Shown here in pieces: positions 36,563-45,183 of a stretch of DNA of 64,000 nucleotides. The notes below the pieces were generated by a model, which worked only from the letters and a program-made list of their open reading frames with translations, was not told the origin of the DNA and searched no databases. The stretch is from DATCJA01 sp963814955 (GTDB taxonomy: Bacteria > Acidobacteriota > Vicinamibacteria > Vicinamibacterales > UBA2999), in the NCBI GenBank assembly GCA_963814955.1, contig CAWFEX010000008.1, forward strand, positions 62,001 through 126,000, written 5' to 3'. Each line of letters begins with the position of its first letter. Position 1 is the stretch's first letter. The position numbers and the translations under genes are program-made.

Positions 36563-37960
36563 ATGATTCTCAAGCAGTTCTACCTCAACTGCCTCGCGCA
36601 CGCGTCGTATCTGGTTGGCGACGAAGAAGCGAAAACGGCGGCCGTCGTCGACCCGCAGCGGGATGTCGATGGCTATCTGTCGTTTGCGGCCCAGCACGGG
36701 CTGAAGATCGCCCACGTCTTTCTGACCCATTTCCATGCGGATTTTCTGGCGGGACACCTCGAGCTGCGCGACAGAACGGGCGCGACGATATACCTGGGCG
36801 CGGCGGCCAAAGCGGAATACAAATTCCAGCCCATGCGGGATGGGGATGCCATCGAATTCGGACAAGTCCGACTGCAGGTGCTGGAAACACCGGGCCACAC
36901 ACCGGAATCCATTTCCATCCTCGTGTACGACCTGGCAGAGGATGCCACCACGCCGCACGCGGTCCTTACGGGCGACACGCTGTTCGTCGGTGATGTCGGG
37001 CGGCCCGATCTTCGCGCCGCGCTCGGCTGGTCGGCGGCAGACCTTGGCAATCTCCTTTATTCATCGTTGCGGGAGAAGCTGCTGCCGCTACCCGACTCGA
37101 GCCTCGTCTACCCGGCGCATGGCGCGGGCTCACTCTGCGGGAAAGCGATCAGCAAGGAAACCGTCTCGACGATAGGCGAACAGCGGCGATCGAATTACGC
37201 GCTGCAGCCGATGACCAGGGAAGCGTTTCTCGAGCTCGTCACCGCCGATCAGCCGGACGCACCGCCGTACTTCACATACGACGCGGTGCTCAACAGTCGA
37301 GAGCACCAGACGCTCGATCAGGCGCTCGCTCGCGAGCTGCGGCCGCTGACGATCGACGAGCTGCTCGCCGAACAGAAGCAGGGCGTGCAGGTGCTCGACA
37401 CGCGCGACGCTGCGGAGTTTGCCGCGGCCCATCTCGAAGGGAGCATCAACATCGGGCTGATCGGCCAGTACGCGACGTGGGCGGGAACGATCCTTACCCG
37501 CGATCAACCGATTGTGATCATCGCGGACCCGGGACGTGAGGGTGAATCGGCGTTGCGTCTCGGGCGGATCGGCTTCGATCACGTGATTGGGTATCTCAAA
37601 GGCGGACTCCGAAGCGCTGACAGATCGGCGGCGCGCATCGTGACGACGGAGCGCATCGCAGCAGACGTCGCGGCCCAGCGGCTGTCGTCCTCGGCGGCGC
37701 CGCTTGCCGTCGACGTGCGCGCTCCTTCGGAGCGCGCGCAGAAACAGATCGAGGGCAGCGTGCATATTCCGCTGGGCCATCTCGTCGAGCGCATGTCCGA
37801 GATTCCAAGCGACCGGAACGTGCTCGTCTTCTGCGCGGGCGGGTATCGCTCGTCGATTGCCGCAAGCCTCTTACAGCGCAGCGGCCGTACAAACGTCAGC
37901 GAGCTGGCCGGGGGTATTACCGCGTGGGAGGCCGCGGGGTTGCCGGTCAAGTCCGGCTAA
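36563..37960 (+). CDS. Persulfide dioxygenase-rhodanese fusion (CstB-like)
   Basis: 465 residues in three parts. Residues 1-240 are a metallo-beta-lactamase fold of the ETHE1 type with THFHADFLAGH (55-65) and ETPGHTPESI, which bind the mononuclear iron that oxidises persulfide to sulfite. Residues 250-345 are a rhodanese-like domain (VLDTRDAAEFAAAHLEGSIN) whose active-site loop reads ADPGREGE and has no cysteine. Residues 365-460 form an active-looking rhodanese with FCAGGYRSS, nucleophile about Cys424. The same order with a dead middle domain is known in staphylococcal CstB. It would detoxify sulfide or persulfide in the cytoplasm. ATG 36563 has no strong Shine-Dalgarno. It is divergent from the molybdenum operon. 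Confidence 0.88.
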   Translation: MILKQFYLNCLAHASYLVGDEEAKTAAVVDPQRDVDGYLSFAAQHGLKIAHVFLTHFHADFLAGHLELRDRTGATIYLGAAAKAEYKFQPMRDGDAIEFGQVRLQVLETPGHTPESISILVYDLAEDATTPHAVLTGDTLFVGDVGRPDLRAALGWSAADLGNLLYSSLREKLLPLPDSSLVYPAHGAGSLCGKAISKETVSTIGEQRRSNYALQPMTREAFLELVTADQPDAPPYFTYDAVLNSREHQTLDQALARELRPLTIDELLAEQKQGVQVLDTRDAAEFAAAHLEGSINIGLIGQYATWAGTILTRDQPIVIIADPGREGESALRLGRIGFDHVIGYLKGGLRSADRSAARIVTTERIAADVAAQRLSSSAAPLAVDVRAPSERAQKQIEGSVHIPLGHLVERMSEIPSDRNVLVFCAGGYRSSIAASLLQRSGRTNVSELAGGITAWEAAGLPVKSG

Positions 37961-37967
37961 TCCGTAC

Positions 37968-38257
37968 GTAGTGTCCGGCTTCAGCCGGACCTGAAACCGA
38001 GCGCAGTGATTCCGCGACGCGAGTTCGTGCCGCGCGATCCACCAAGTCCAAATCAGCTTTGTCGATGCATGCCGCGATGGATGACGACGGAGTTGGCAAT
38101 TACTCGCGGCGAGTGCGGGAGGGTATGAACGGAGCGAGGTTTCCGGCATGCGGAGCCGGGAGGCGGCTAGACGGCACAATTGCGGCGCTCGGCGACTTGA
38201 AGGTCCGGCTGAAGCCTCGGCGACTTGAAGGTCCGGCTGAAGCCGGACACTACGTAC
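37968..38257. repeat. Gene-poor stretch with REP units and a 28-bp tandem duplication
   Basis: GTAG-headed GTCCGGC/GCCGGAC hairpin at 37968-37990. The middle (37991-38187) holds no convincing gene, only ACTCGC-G-GCGAGT (about 38102-38114) and a CCGGC/GCCGG hairpin (38143-38159). A 28-bp unit is duplicated in tandem at 38188-38215 and 38216-38243, the second copy running into a complete REP hairpin that ends in CTAC. Confidence 0.75.
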
Positions 38258-38259
38258 GA

Positions 38260-39655
38260 TCAGACAGCGCGGGCGCGACGCGCGCGGACGACGCCAGGAA
38301 GTTCAATCCGGAACGTGCTGCCCGCGGCACCGGACGCGGCGAGAGTAAGACGGCCGCCCGTTGCCTCAACCGCACCCTTCGCGATCGACAGGCCAAGTCC
38401 GGCACCTGCCGTGGCGGAGTCAGCCGCGCGATAGAAACGGTCGAAGATTCGCTCGCGTGACGAGGGCTCAATGCCCGATCCGCTGTCGATGACGTCGACA
38501 ACGGCTTCATCCGCCATTTCGGTAACCAGTATCCGGATACGTGCGCCAGAGGGACTGAATTTGATCGCGTTGTCCACCAGGTTGATCAGCGCCTGGCGCA
38601 CCACGAACCTGTCGGCGTACGCATGCGGGGATCCGACGTGTTCCACCTCGATTGACTGCCCTTGTTCCTCGGCCAGCACCTCGAGATGGCTCGCCACCTC
38701 ATCGGCAAGCTCCCGGACGTCGAACTCGTCGGTCGAGAGCTTGGCCTGCCGCGTCTCGGCGCGCGAGAGCGTCAGCAGACGATCCACCAGACTGGCCAGG
38801 CGATCCGCTTCCTCGAGCATGCTCCCGATGATCGTCCTGTACGCCGCATCGTCTCTGTGCTCTCGAAGACCGACCTCGCCGACGCTCCGTATCGCGGTAA
38901 GCGGTGTTCGCAGTTGATGGGAGACGTCAGCGGTGAAGCGGCGCATCTGTTCGAACGAGGCTTCCAGGCGTCCCAGCGTTTCGTTGAAGACGACGGCGAG
39001 CCGCCCCATCTCATCGTCCGGGTTCTCGACGGGCAGGCGATCGCTCAGACGCTCTGCGGTAATCAACCGCGCGCGATCCGCCATCCGTTCAACCGGCAGC
39101 AATGCGCGCCGCGCCAGCGTGTAGCCGCCAAGTCCGGCGATGGCGACCGCCAGCGGCAATCCGAAGGCAAGGATGAGCGCGAGCTGCCTCAGTTCCGCGC
39201 GCATGGCGGCCTCGGATCGCCCCACCTGGATAATGACCGGCCTCCCTCCAATCTGTCCGCGCCGTGTGAGCACTCGGTACTGGCGCCAGCGGGTGATCCA
39301 CTGAAGCAATGCTTTCGTCCGACGTGAGGGCAAGCTCGCGACTTTCAGGGACGGGACTGCGTGTCGCCTCGAAATTCTGGTACAGCAACTCGCCTTCGGC
39401 GCTCCAGACGCGCAGCCAGAATCCCTCGTCGGTGATGTCCTCGTACCACGTGATGCCGCCTTCCGGCGTCTGTTCCACCATGGCCGAAGCCCATTGGAAA
39501 TCTCCACCCAGGCGGCTCGTGAGCGTTTGGGAAACGCTGCGATCGACGAAGGCAAAGACGACGACGGCGTAGACCGTGAGCACCACGACCATCGCCGCGA
39601 CGTACCAGAGCGTGAGCCGCACGCGCAGGTTGTGCGAGCGCCACCAGCGGTTCAC
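38260..39655 (-). CDS. OmpR-type sensor histidine kinase, one frameshift
   Basis: About 464 residues. TM1 (LTLWYVAAMVVVLTVYAVVV), a periplasmic sensor of about 120 residues, a one-base shift near 39300, TM2 (ALILAFGLPLAVAIAGLGGY), HAMP (RRALLPVERMADRARLI), H-box FTADVSHQLRTPLTAI, N-box NLVDNAIKFSP, G1 DSGSGIEP and G2 GAGLGLSIAKG. It autophosphorylates on the His of the H-box and transfers to the response regulator encoded just upstream, whose stop overlaps its GTG start (GTGA, 39652-39655). The periplasmic domain shows no recognisable ligand site. Copper/silver (CusS-like) sensing is possible because the partner resembles CusR/CopR, but this is not proven. Confidence 0.88.
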
Positions 39656-40335
39656 GGCTCTCCCTCGTGCAGCATGAATCCGACTCCGCGCACGGTATGA
39701 ATCAGCTTCGGTCCCTGATCCGCGTCGATCTTGCGTCGCAATCGTGCGATATGCACGTCGATCACGTTGTCGAGCGGCGTCGTGCGCGCGGTTTCTTTCC
39801 AGACGTCGCGTGCCAGGCTTTCGCGCGATACCACCTGTCCCTGGTGTCGCAGCAGATACTCGAGCAGCTCGAATTCGCGCGCCGTCAGCTCGACCAGATT
39901 TCCGCCGCGCACGACCTTTCGCGTAATGAGATCGACCTCCAGATCGGCCACCGCCAATCGGGGCATCTCCGCCGCCCGTCCGCGCCGCACCAGCGCGCGG
40001 ATTCGCGCCACGAGCTCCGCGAACGCGAAGGGCTTGATCATGTAGTCGTCGGCGCCCGTGTCAAGCCCCAGCACTCTGTCCTGAAGGGTATCCCGCGCCG
40101 TCAGCACCAGCACGGGCGTCTTGATGCCGCGGTCCCTCATCGTCTTGAGGATCTCGAGACCGTCACGGCCCGGCAGCGTGAGATCGAGCAGGATGGCGTC
40201 GAACTGCTCGGTCGTCACCCTGAAGAAGGCGCTTTCCCCGGTACGTTCGACCACGACGTCGTAGCGCTCGCCCTGGAGTCCCTCCCGCAGAGCGTTAGCC
40301 ACCTTCAGCTCGTCTTCGACGACGAGAATTCGCAC
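39652..40335 (-). CDS. OmpR/PhoB-family response regulator (CusR/CopR-like)
   Basis: 227 residues from GTG 40335. Receiver domain with acidic pocket VVEDE (Glu7-Asp8), phospho-acceptor Asp51 in LLDLTLPGRDG, and Lys101 in DDYMIKPFAF; all key residues are present. The C-terminal winged helix has LTAREFELLEYLLRHQGQVV, SRESLARDVW and NVIDVHIARLRRKID with the terminal HTVRGVGFML. The wording of the winged helix is close to heavy-metal regulators such as CusR and CopR. It is the first gene of a two-gene operon with the histidine kinase. Targets are not visible in the window. Confidence 0.92.
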   Translation of the reverse strand: MRILVVEDELKVANALREGLQGERYDVVVERTGESAFFRVTTEQFDAILLDLTLPGRDGLEILKTMRDRGIKTPVLVLTARDTLQDRVLGLDTGADDYMIKPFAFAELVARIRALVRRGRAAEMPRLAVADLEVDLITRKVVRGGNLVELTAREFELLEYLLRHQGQVVSRESLARDVWKETARTTPLDNVIDVHIARLRRKIDADQGPKLIHTVRGVGFMLHEGEP

Positions 40336-40349
40336 AAATCAAAGGATAT

Positions 40350-42101
40350 CTATGACAGACCGAGCAAATCCAGAAGCCGCACGTAGCGGGCATCCGAGCG
40401 TATGGGCTCGAAACGGGGCTCCACAGCGAGGTACACAAGCGCCGGATCGGAGTCGACGACGGCCTGCTCGAGAGCCGCGAACGCGGAATCCCGATCGCCA
40501 ACGCCAACGTGTGCGAGCGCCAGATGGTAGCGAGAGACGTATCTCTTAGGAACCCGTCGCAACGAGGCGAGCACTTCCGCCGCGCCGGCCGTATCACCTG
40601 CCAGCGCCCTGGCATTCGACAATGAGGCGGCGTACACCGGGTCATGAGGGGCCTCGGCGTATGCCGCGTCGAGCACGGCTACGGCCCTGTCGATCCGTCC
40701 CATCTGCAGATAGGTCACGCCAACGAGACGCCGTGCCGGGAGGTACTGCGGATCCATATCGTTGGTGCGGCGGCACTGCGCCAACGCGCCCTCGTAGTCA
40801 CCGGCCAGATACCGGACGAACGCCGCGCTCGTACCGACGACCAGGCAGAGGGGATCGAGCTCCACGGCGCTTTCGATCTCCCGAACGGCTTCGACGTGCC
40901 GTCCGAGCGCCGCGAGCATCGTCGCGTATCCGCGATGCGCATTTTCCTGGCTTGGATTGAGCGCAATCGCCTCTTTATATTCGACCTCGGCGCCTCGCCA
41001 GTCCCATTCCAGCATGCGACGCACGTCGGCCAGCGCAAGCCGTCCCTCTGAGAGCCTTGGATCGAGCTCCAGCGATCGCTTCGCGGCGGCGCGAGCAGTT
41101 TCAAGAGCGCCGCGCGGTCGCTCCCGATAGTTGACGGCATGCGCGATCTGTGCGCGCGCCACTCCGGCGTGCGCCGGCGCGAAATCAGGATCGATGCGCG
41201 TCGCTTCGGTATAGCGCGACAGTGCCTGATCGAGGCCTTCGTCGTCGGTGCCTAGCCAGTTGTTCCAGAAGTAGCGGCCCTGCAAGTACTCCTGGTACGC
41301 GCTCACGGAGGTGACGGGACCCTGCTGTGCCGTCGCATCGCCCGGCGCAAGCTCCATGGTGAGCGACTCGGCAATGCGAGACGCCACGTCGGCCTGCACC
41401 GACAGAAAGTCGGTGAGGTGGCGCTCGTAGGTTTGTGCCCAGAGATGCGTTTCGCCGGACGTTTCAACGAGCCGTGCCGTGATGCGCACGCGTTCTCCAT
41501 GACGCCGCACGCTGCCTTCGAGCAGATAGCCGGCCCCGAGCGCTTTCCCAATCTCGCAGGCGCGGTCGGTCGTGCCCTTGAACACCATGGACGACCATCG
41601 CCCCACGACGCCGATGCGGCCGCGGCACCGCTCGCCGAGCTGCGTGATCATCTCTTCCGTCAATCCGTCAGTGAAATACTCCTGGCCTGCGGCGTCGCTG
41701 AGGCAGGTGAACGGGAGGACCGCAAGTCGGACCGGCGGAGTGCCCGCTGCCGGCTCATCCCCGTCGGCCGCCGGCGCCGCAATGAAGCGATAACCGCGAC
41801 GAGGCAGCGTTTCGACGAAGCGCGGGTTGTCTGCTGCGTCGCCAAGCGCGGACCGCAGCCGTTTCACAGCGGCGTTGAGACTGTGTTCGAAGTCGACGAA
41901 GGTGCCGTCGGGCCACAGCCGCTGACGCAGCTCGTCTCTGGTGACAACGTCGCCGGGACGTTCGAGCATCATCCGCAGAATCTCGAAAGGCTGCTCCTGC
42001 AACCGGATGCAGACGCCGTCCTTGCGCAGTTCACGCGATCGAATGTCGAGCTCGAACGATTCAAAGCGCAGCCGTTGACCGCTTTCCGTTGGCGCACTCA
42101 T
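40350..42101 (-). CDS. Winged-helix regulator with adenylate-cyclase-like TolB segment and TPR repeats
   Basis: 583 residues from ATG 42101 (MSAPTESGQRLRFE). N-terminal OmpR-type DNA-binding domain: FESFELDIRSRELRKDGV, IRLQEQPFEILRMMLERPGD, LNAAVKRLRSALGD, NPRFVETLPRRGYRFIA. Next comes the segment VRLAVLPFTCLSDAAGQEYF, TDGLTEEMITQLGE, LGAGYLLEGSVRRHGERVRI, often annotated as adenylate-cyclase- or TolB-like. The C-terminal half is made of TPR units (for example AVELDPLCLVVGTSAAFVRY, ARRLVGVTYLQMGRIDRAVA). Proteins of this build are abundant in Acidobacteriota; no transmembrane helix is obvious, unlike CadC. The signal and targets are unknown. It lies 14 bp upstream of the response regulator on the same strand. 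Confidence 0.85.
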   Translation of the reverse strand: MSAPTESGQRLRFESFELDIRSRELRKDGVCIRLQEQPFEILRMMLERPGDVVTRDELRQRLWPDGTFVDFEHSLNAAVKRLRSALGDAADNPRFVETLPRRGYRFIAAPAADGDEPAAGTPPVRLAVLPFTCLSDAAGQEYFTDGLTEEMITQLGERCRGRIGVVGRWSSMVFKGTTDRACEIGKALGAGYLLEGSVRRHGERVRITARLVETSGETHLWAQTYERHLTDFLSVQADVASRIAESLTMELAPGDATAQQGPVTSVSAYQEYLQGRYFWNNWLGTDDEGLDQALSRYTEATRIDPDFAPAHAGVARAQIAHAVNYRERPRGALETARAAAKRSLELDPRLSEGRLALADVRRMLEWDWRGAEVEYKEAIALNPSQENAHRGYATMLAALGRHVEAVREIESAVELDPLCLVVGTSAAFVRYLAGDYEGALAQCRRTNDMDPQYLPARRLVGVTYLQMGRIDRAVAVLDAAYAEAPHDPVYAASLSNARALAGDTAGAAEVLASLRRVPKRYVSRYHLALAHVGVGDRDSAFAALEQAVVDSDPALVYLAVEPRFEPIRSDARYVRLLDLLGLS

Positions 42102-42167
42102 GCCGGTACAGATCACGATGCCCCAAAAATCAGTGGTTTGCAAAGCGTCGAATCGGGCGATTGGCGT

Positions 42168-42193
42168 GTAGGGCGGGTCCTTTGGGACCCGCC
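42168..42193. repeat. GTAG-headed REP hairpin
   Basis: GTAG (42168-42171) followed by GGCGGGTCC, loop TTTG, GGACCCGCC. Confidence 0.85.
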
Positions 42194-42257
42194 GGCACCG
42201 TGTGGACGAGGGGGCGGGATCGCGTTACGATGACGACGCGCGAAAGGAAAACCCAAC

Positions 42258-42737
42258 ATGAGCGTCATCAACCTGACCGTCAACGGCCAGTCCCATACGG
42301 TAGACGTCGATCCCACAACGCCCTTGCTGTATGTGCTCAGCGATGACCTTGCCATGCGCGGTCCGAAATTCGGGTGCGGGCTCGGCCAGTGCGGCGCCTG
42401 CACCGTTATCGTCAAAGGCGAGGCGGTCCGCTCCTGCTCGGTACCGGTTCAGTCGGTAGCGGGCGCGCAAATCACCACGCTGGAAGGGCTGGGGTCGCCC
42501 GAAAATCTTCATCCCATTCAGAAGGCATTCGTCGACGAACAGGCGATGCAGTGCGGGTTCTGTATCAATGGCGTCATCATGACCGCGAAAGCCCTCGTCG
42601 ATCGCACGCCGACCCCGAGCGATGCGCAGATACGCCAGGCGCTCTCCACTGTGCTGTGCCGCTGTGGCGCGCACCTTCGCATGGTGGCGGCCATCAAGCG
42701 CTACGCGCAGGAGCAGCAGGCAAGGAGGACGGCATGA
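42258..42737 (+). CDS. Molybdenum hydroxylase, 2Fe-2S subunit (third enzyme)
   Basis: 159 residues. Ferredoxin domain with GCGLGQCGACTVIVKGEAVR and SCSVPVQS, then MQCGFCINGVIMTAKAL and VLCRCGAHLRMVAAIKRYA, giving the eight cysteines for two 2Fe-2S clusters. It ends in ATGA, overlapping the start of the molybdopterin subunit by 4 bp, so the two are translationally coupled. AAGGAAAA lies before ATG 42258. There is no FAD subunit and no export signal of its own. The length fits isoquinoline 1-oxidoreductase alpha-type subunits. Confidence 0.92.
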   Translation: MSVINLTVNGQSHTVDVDPTTPLLYVLSDDLAMRGPKFGCGLGQCGACTVIVKGEAVRSCSVPVQSVAGAQITTLEGLGSPENLHPIQKAFVDEQAMQCGFCINGVIMTAKALVDRTPTPSDAQIRQALSTVLCRCGAHLRMVAAIKRYAQEQQARRTA

Positions 42738-45085
42738 AGCGCAATCTGACATCCGATGCCAAAGCCGCCCTGGCGAAAGCGGGAATCACCCGCCGCGACT
42801 TCGTCAAACGCTCCGGCGTACTGATTGTCGCCTTCAGCGCGGCCCGCGTCGCGAGCGAACTGGGTATTGCACCGGATGGGCTTTCGGCGCAGGGCATCAA
42901 CGGCCCGGGCAATCCGCAGCTCGACTCATGGATCGCCATCGGCGCAGATGGCCGAGTCACCGCGTACACGGGCAAGTGCGAGCTCGGGCAGGGGCTGTTC
43001 ACCGCCCAGACGCAGCTCGTGGCCGAGGAGCTCTGCGTTCCGCTCAACCGCGTGACGCTCATTCAGTGCGACACGTCGATGACGCCGGATCAGGGCACCA
43101 CATCGGGCGCGCAGTCGCATCCGACGAACTTCAATCAAGGCAACCTGGCGCTGGCGGGAGCCACAGCGCGGGAGGCACTGCTTCAGCTTGGCGCAAAGCG
43201 TCTTGCCGTGCCGGTTGACACTCTCGTTGCCGTCGACGGAACGATCCGCGTCAGAAACGATGCGTCGAAGAGCGTTACATACGGCGAGCTGATTGGCGGC
43301 CAGAAGTTCAACCTCGCGCTGAATCGCGAGGCAAAGCGCAAACCGGCCAGCGAATGGACCGTGCTTGGCAAGCCCGTGCCCCGGCTCGACTTCCCTGCCA
43401 TTGCGACCGGCCGCTTCGAGTACGCGCACAACGTTCGCGTACCCGGCATGCTGCACGGCCGCGTCGTACGGCCGCCGGCACATGGCGCCACGCTCATGTC
43501 CGTGGACGAGCAGTCCGTCCAGAAGCTTCCGGGCGTCGTGAAGGTCGTCGTCCGAAAGAACTTCGTGGGCGTCGTTGCCGACAAGCCATGGCAGGCGGAG
43601 CAGGCGGCTCGCCAGCTGAAGGCTGTCTGGACGGCGGGCACCCCGCTGCCAGATCAGAAAACGTTCTATCAGCATCTTCGAAGTCAGACAGCGACGCGCG
43701 ACACGTTGTCCGTGGACTCAGGCGACGTGGACGCCAAGCTCAAGGAAGCCGCAAAAGTCGTTCGAGCCACCTACATGCACCCGTACCACATGCATGCGTC
43801 GATCGCGACCGCATGCGCGGTCGCGGATGTGAAGGGCGACGGCGCGATGATCTGGTCGTCCACGCAGGCGGTGTATCCGCTGCGAAGCACCATGGCGACG
43901 ATGCTCGGCTTGAAGCCCGAGACCGTCCGCATCATGTTCCGGATGGGGCCCGGGTGCTACGGAGTGAATGGCGCGGACACCGTGTCGTACGACGCCGCGC
44001 TGATGTCTCAGGCAGTCGGCCGCCCGGTTCGCGTGCAGCTTTCGCGGCAGGACGAAATGGCGTGGGAGAACTACGGACCTGCCTACGTCGTCGATCAGCG
44101 GGTGGGCCTCGACGCAAACGGAACGATCACCACGTGGGACTACGAGGGCTGGTCGCTGTCGCGCGGCGGACGCCCTGGCAACAACGCCCCTGGCAACGTC
44201 GTGACAGGTATGCTCGCCGGCTTCCAGCCGGCAGGCGTCCAACCCCGGTCGCCGGCGCCGAAGCCCATGGAGTACGACAACGGCAACAACACCGTGCCGT
44301 CGTACACCACCGGCACTGTCGGCGACAACAGCGGCGGCACCGGCAACGTCCGCAGCGAACGGGTGCTCTCGCATGTGATCGAATCGCCGTTCTTCACGGG
44401 CCCGCTGCGCTCGCCCGCGCGCCTGCAGAACACGTTCTCGCACGAATCGTTCATGGACGAAATTGCCGCGTCCGTGAAAGCCGATCCGGTTGAGTATCGA
44501 CTGCGGCACCTGAGAGATCCGCGGCTGCGAGAGGTGCTCAACGCCGCATCGAAGAAGGCTGGCTGGGATCCGCGGCCTTCACCACGCGCGAATATCCGGC
44601 GTTCAGGGGTGGTGACCGGACGCGGCGTCGCGTGCGTGTTGTATGAAGGCGACAACGGCTACTGTGCGGTGGTCGCCGAAGTCGATGTCAATCAGGACAC
44701 CGGGCTCGTCACCGTGAAGCGATGCGTGGTCGGCATGGATGCCGGCCCGATTTCCAATCCGAACGGATTGACCAACCAGGTCGAAGGCGGACTCATACAC
44801 GGCATGAGCCGCGCACTCCGGGAAGAGGTGACGTGGAGTGGCGACAAGGTGACGTCGATCGACTGGAAGACGTATCGTCCCTGGTTCGTCGGCGAGCAGG
44901 TGCCGGTCATCGAGACCGTGTTGATCAACCGGCCCGATGCTGCGGCGATGGGCGCAGGCGAAACATCGATCACGGTAACGGCGGCCGCCATCGGGAACGC
45001 AATCTTCGACGCCACCGGCGCCCGGCTGCGGCAGCTGCCGTTCACGCCTGAACGGGTGAAGGCCGCGCTCAGCGCACGAGCGTAA
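42734..45085 (+). CDS. Molybdenum hydroxylase, molybdopterin-binding subunit (third enzyme), Tat-exported
   Basis: 783 residues. Tat signal TRRDFVKRSGVLIVAFSAAR begins at about residue 19 after a short extension. Family segments are VTAYTGKCELGQGLFTAQTQ, AEELCVPLNRVTLIQCDTSM, TRRDF-distal VLGKPVPRLDFPAIATGRFE, PYHMHASIATACAVADVKGD, FRMGPGCYGVNGADTVSYDA and AAMGAGETSITVTAAAIGNA with the catalytic Glu in GAGET. The cofactor-loop glycines (GPGCYGVNG) differ from the GGGFG form of the other two enzymes, which may reflect another substrate. It should work in the periplasm with an electron acceptor not encoded nearby. It is coupled to the 2Fe-2S gene by ATGA overlap. Confidence 0.9.
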   Translation: MKRNLTSDAKAALAKAGITRRDFVKRSGVLIVAFSAARVASELGIAPDGLSAQGINGPGNPQLDSWIAIGADGRVTAYTGKCELGQGLFTAQTQLVAEELCVPLNRVTLIQCDTSMTPDQGTTSGAQSHPTNFNQGNLALAGATAREALLQLGAKRLAVPVDTLVAVDGTIRVRNDASKSVTYGELIGGQKFNLALNREAKRKPASEWTVLGKPVPRLDFPAIATGRFEYAHNVRVPGMLHGRVVRPPAHGATLMSVDEQSVQKLPGVVKVVVRKNFVGVVADKPWQAEQAARQLKAVWTAGTPLPDQKTFYQHLRSQTATRDTLSVDSGDVDAKLKEAAKVVRATYMHPYHMHASIATACAVADVKGDGAMIWSSTQAVYPLRSTMATMLGLKPETVRIMFRMGPGCYGVNGADTVSYDAALMSQAVGRPVRVQLSRQDEMAWENYGPAYVVDQRVGLDANGTITTWDYEGWSLSRGGRPGNNAPGNVVTGMLAGFQPAGVQPRSPAPKPMEYDNGNNTVPSYTTGTVGDNSGGTGNVRSERVLSHVIESPFFTGPLRSPARLQNTFSHESFMDEIAASVKADPVEYRLRHLRDPRLREVLNAASKKAGWDPRPSPRANIRRSGVVTGRGVACVLYEGDNGYCAVVAEVDVNQDTGLVTVKRCVVGMDAGPISNPNGLTNQVEGGLIHGMSRALREEVTWSGDKVTSIDWKTYRPWFVGEQVPVIETVLINRPDAAAMGAGETSITVTAAAIGNAIFDATGARLRQLPFTPERVKAALSARA

Positions 45086-45108
45086 CGATTTGCGCCCCCC
45101 TCGTGTAC

Positions 45109-45179
45109 GTAGTGTCCGGCTTTAGCCGGACCAGGGCGACGTGCGGCAAATGTTTGGTCCGGCTGAAGCCGGACACTAC
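45109..45179. repeat. Inverted pair of REP hairpins (BIME-like)
   Basis: GTAG-headed GTCCGGC/GCCGGAC unit (45109-45131) and the same unit in opposite orientation (45157-45179), 25 bp apart. The second ends five bases before the next start codon. Confidence 0.85.
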
Positions 45180-45183
45180 GTAA

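Noticed and set aside
38073..38187. Structured GC-rich stretch considered as an RNA gene or tRNA
   Set aside because: The hairpins present do not form a cloverleaf or any RNA family I recognise, and no promoter or terminator is visible.
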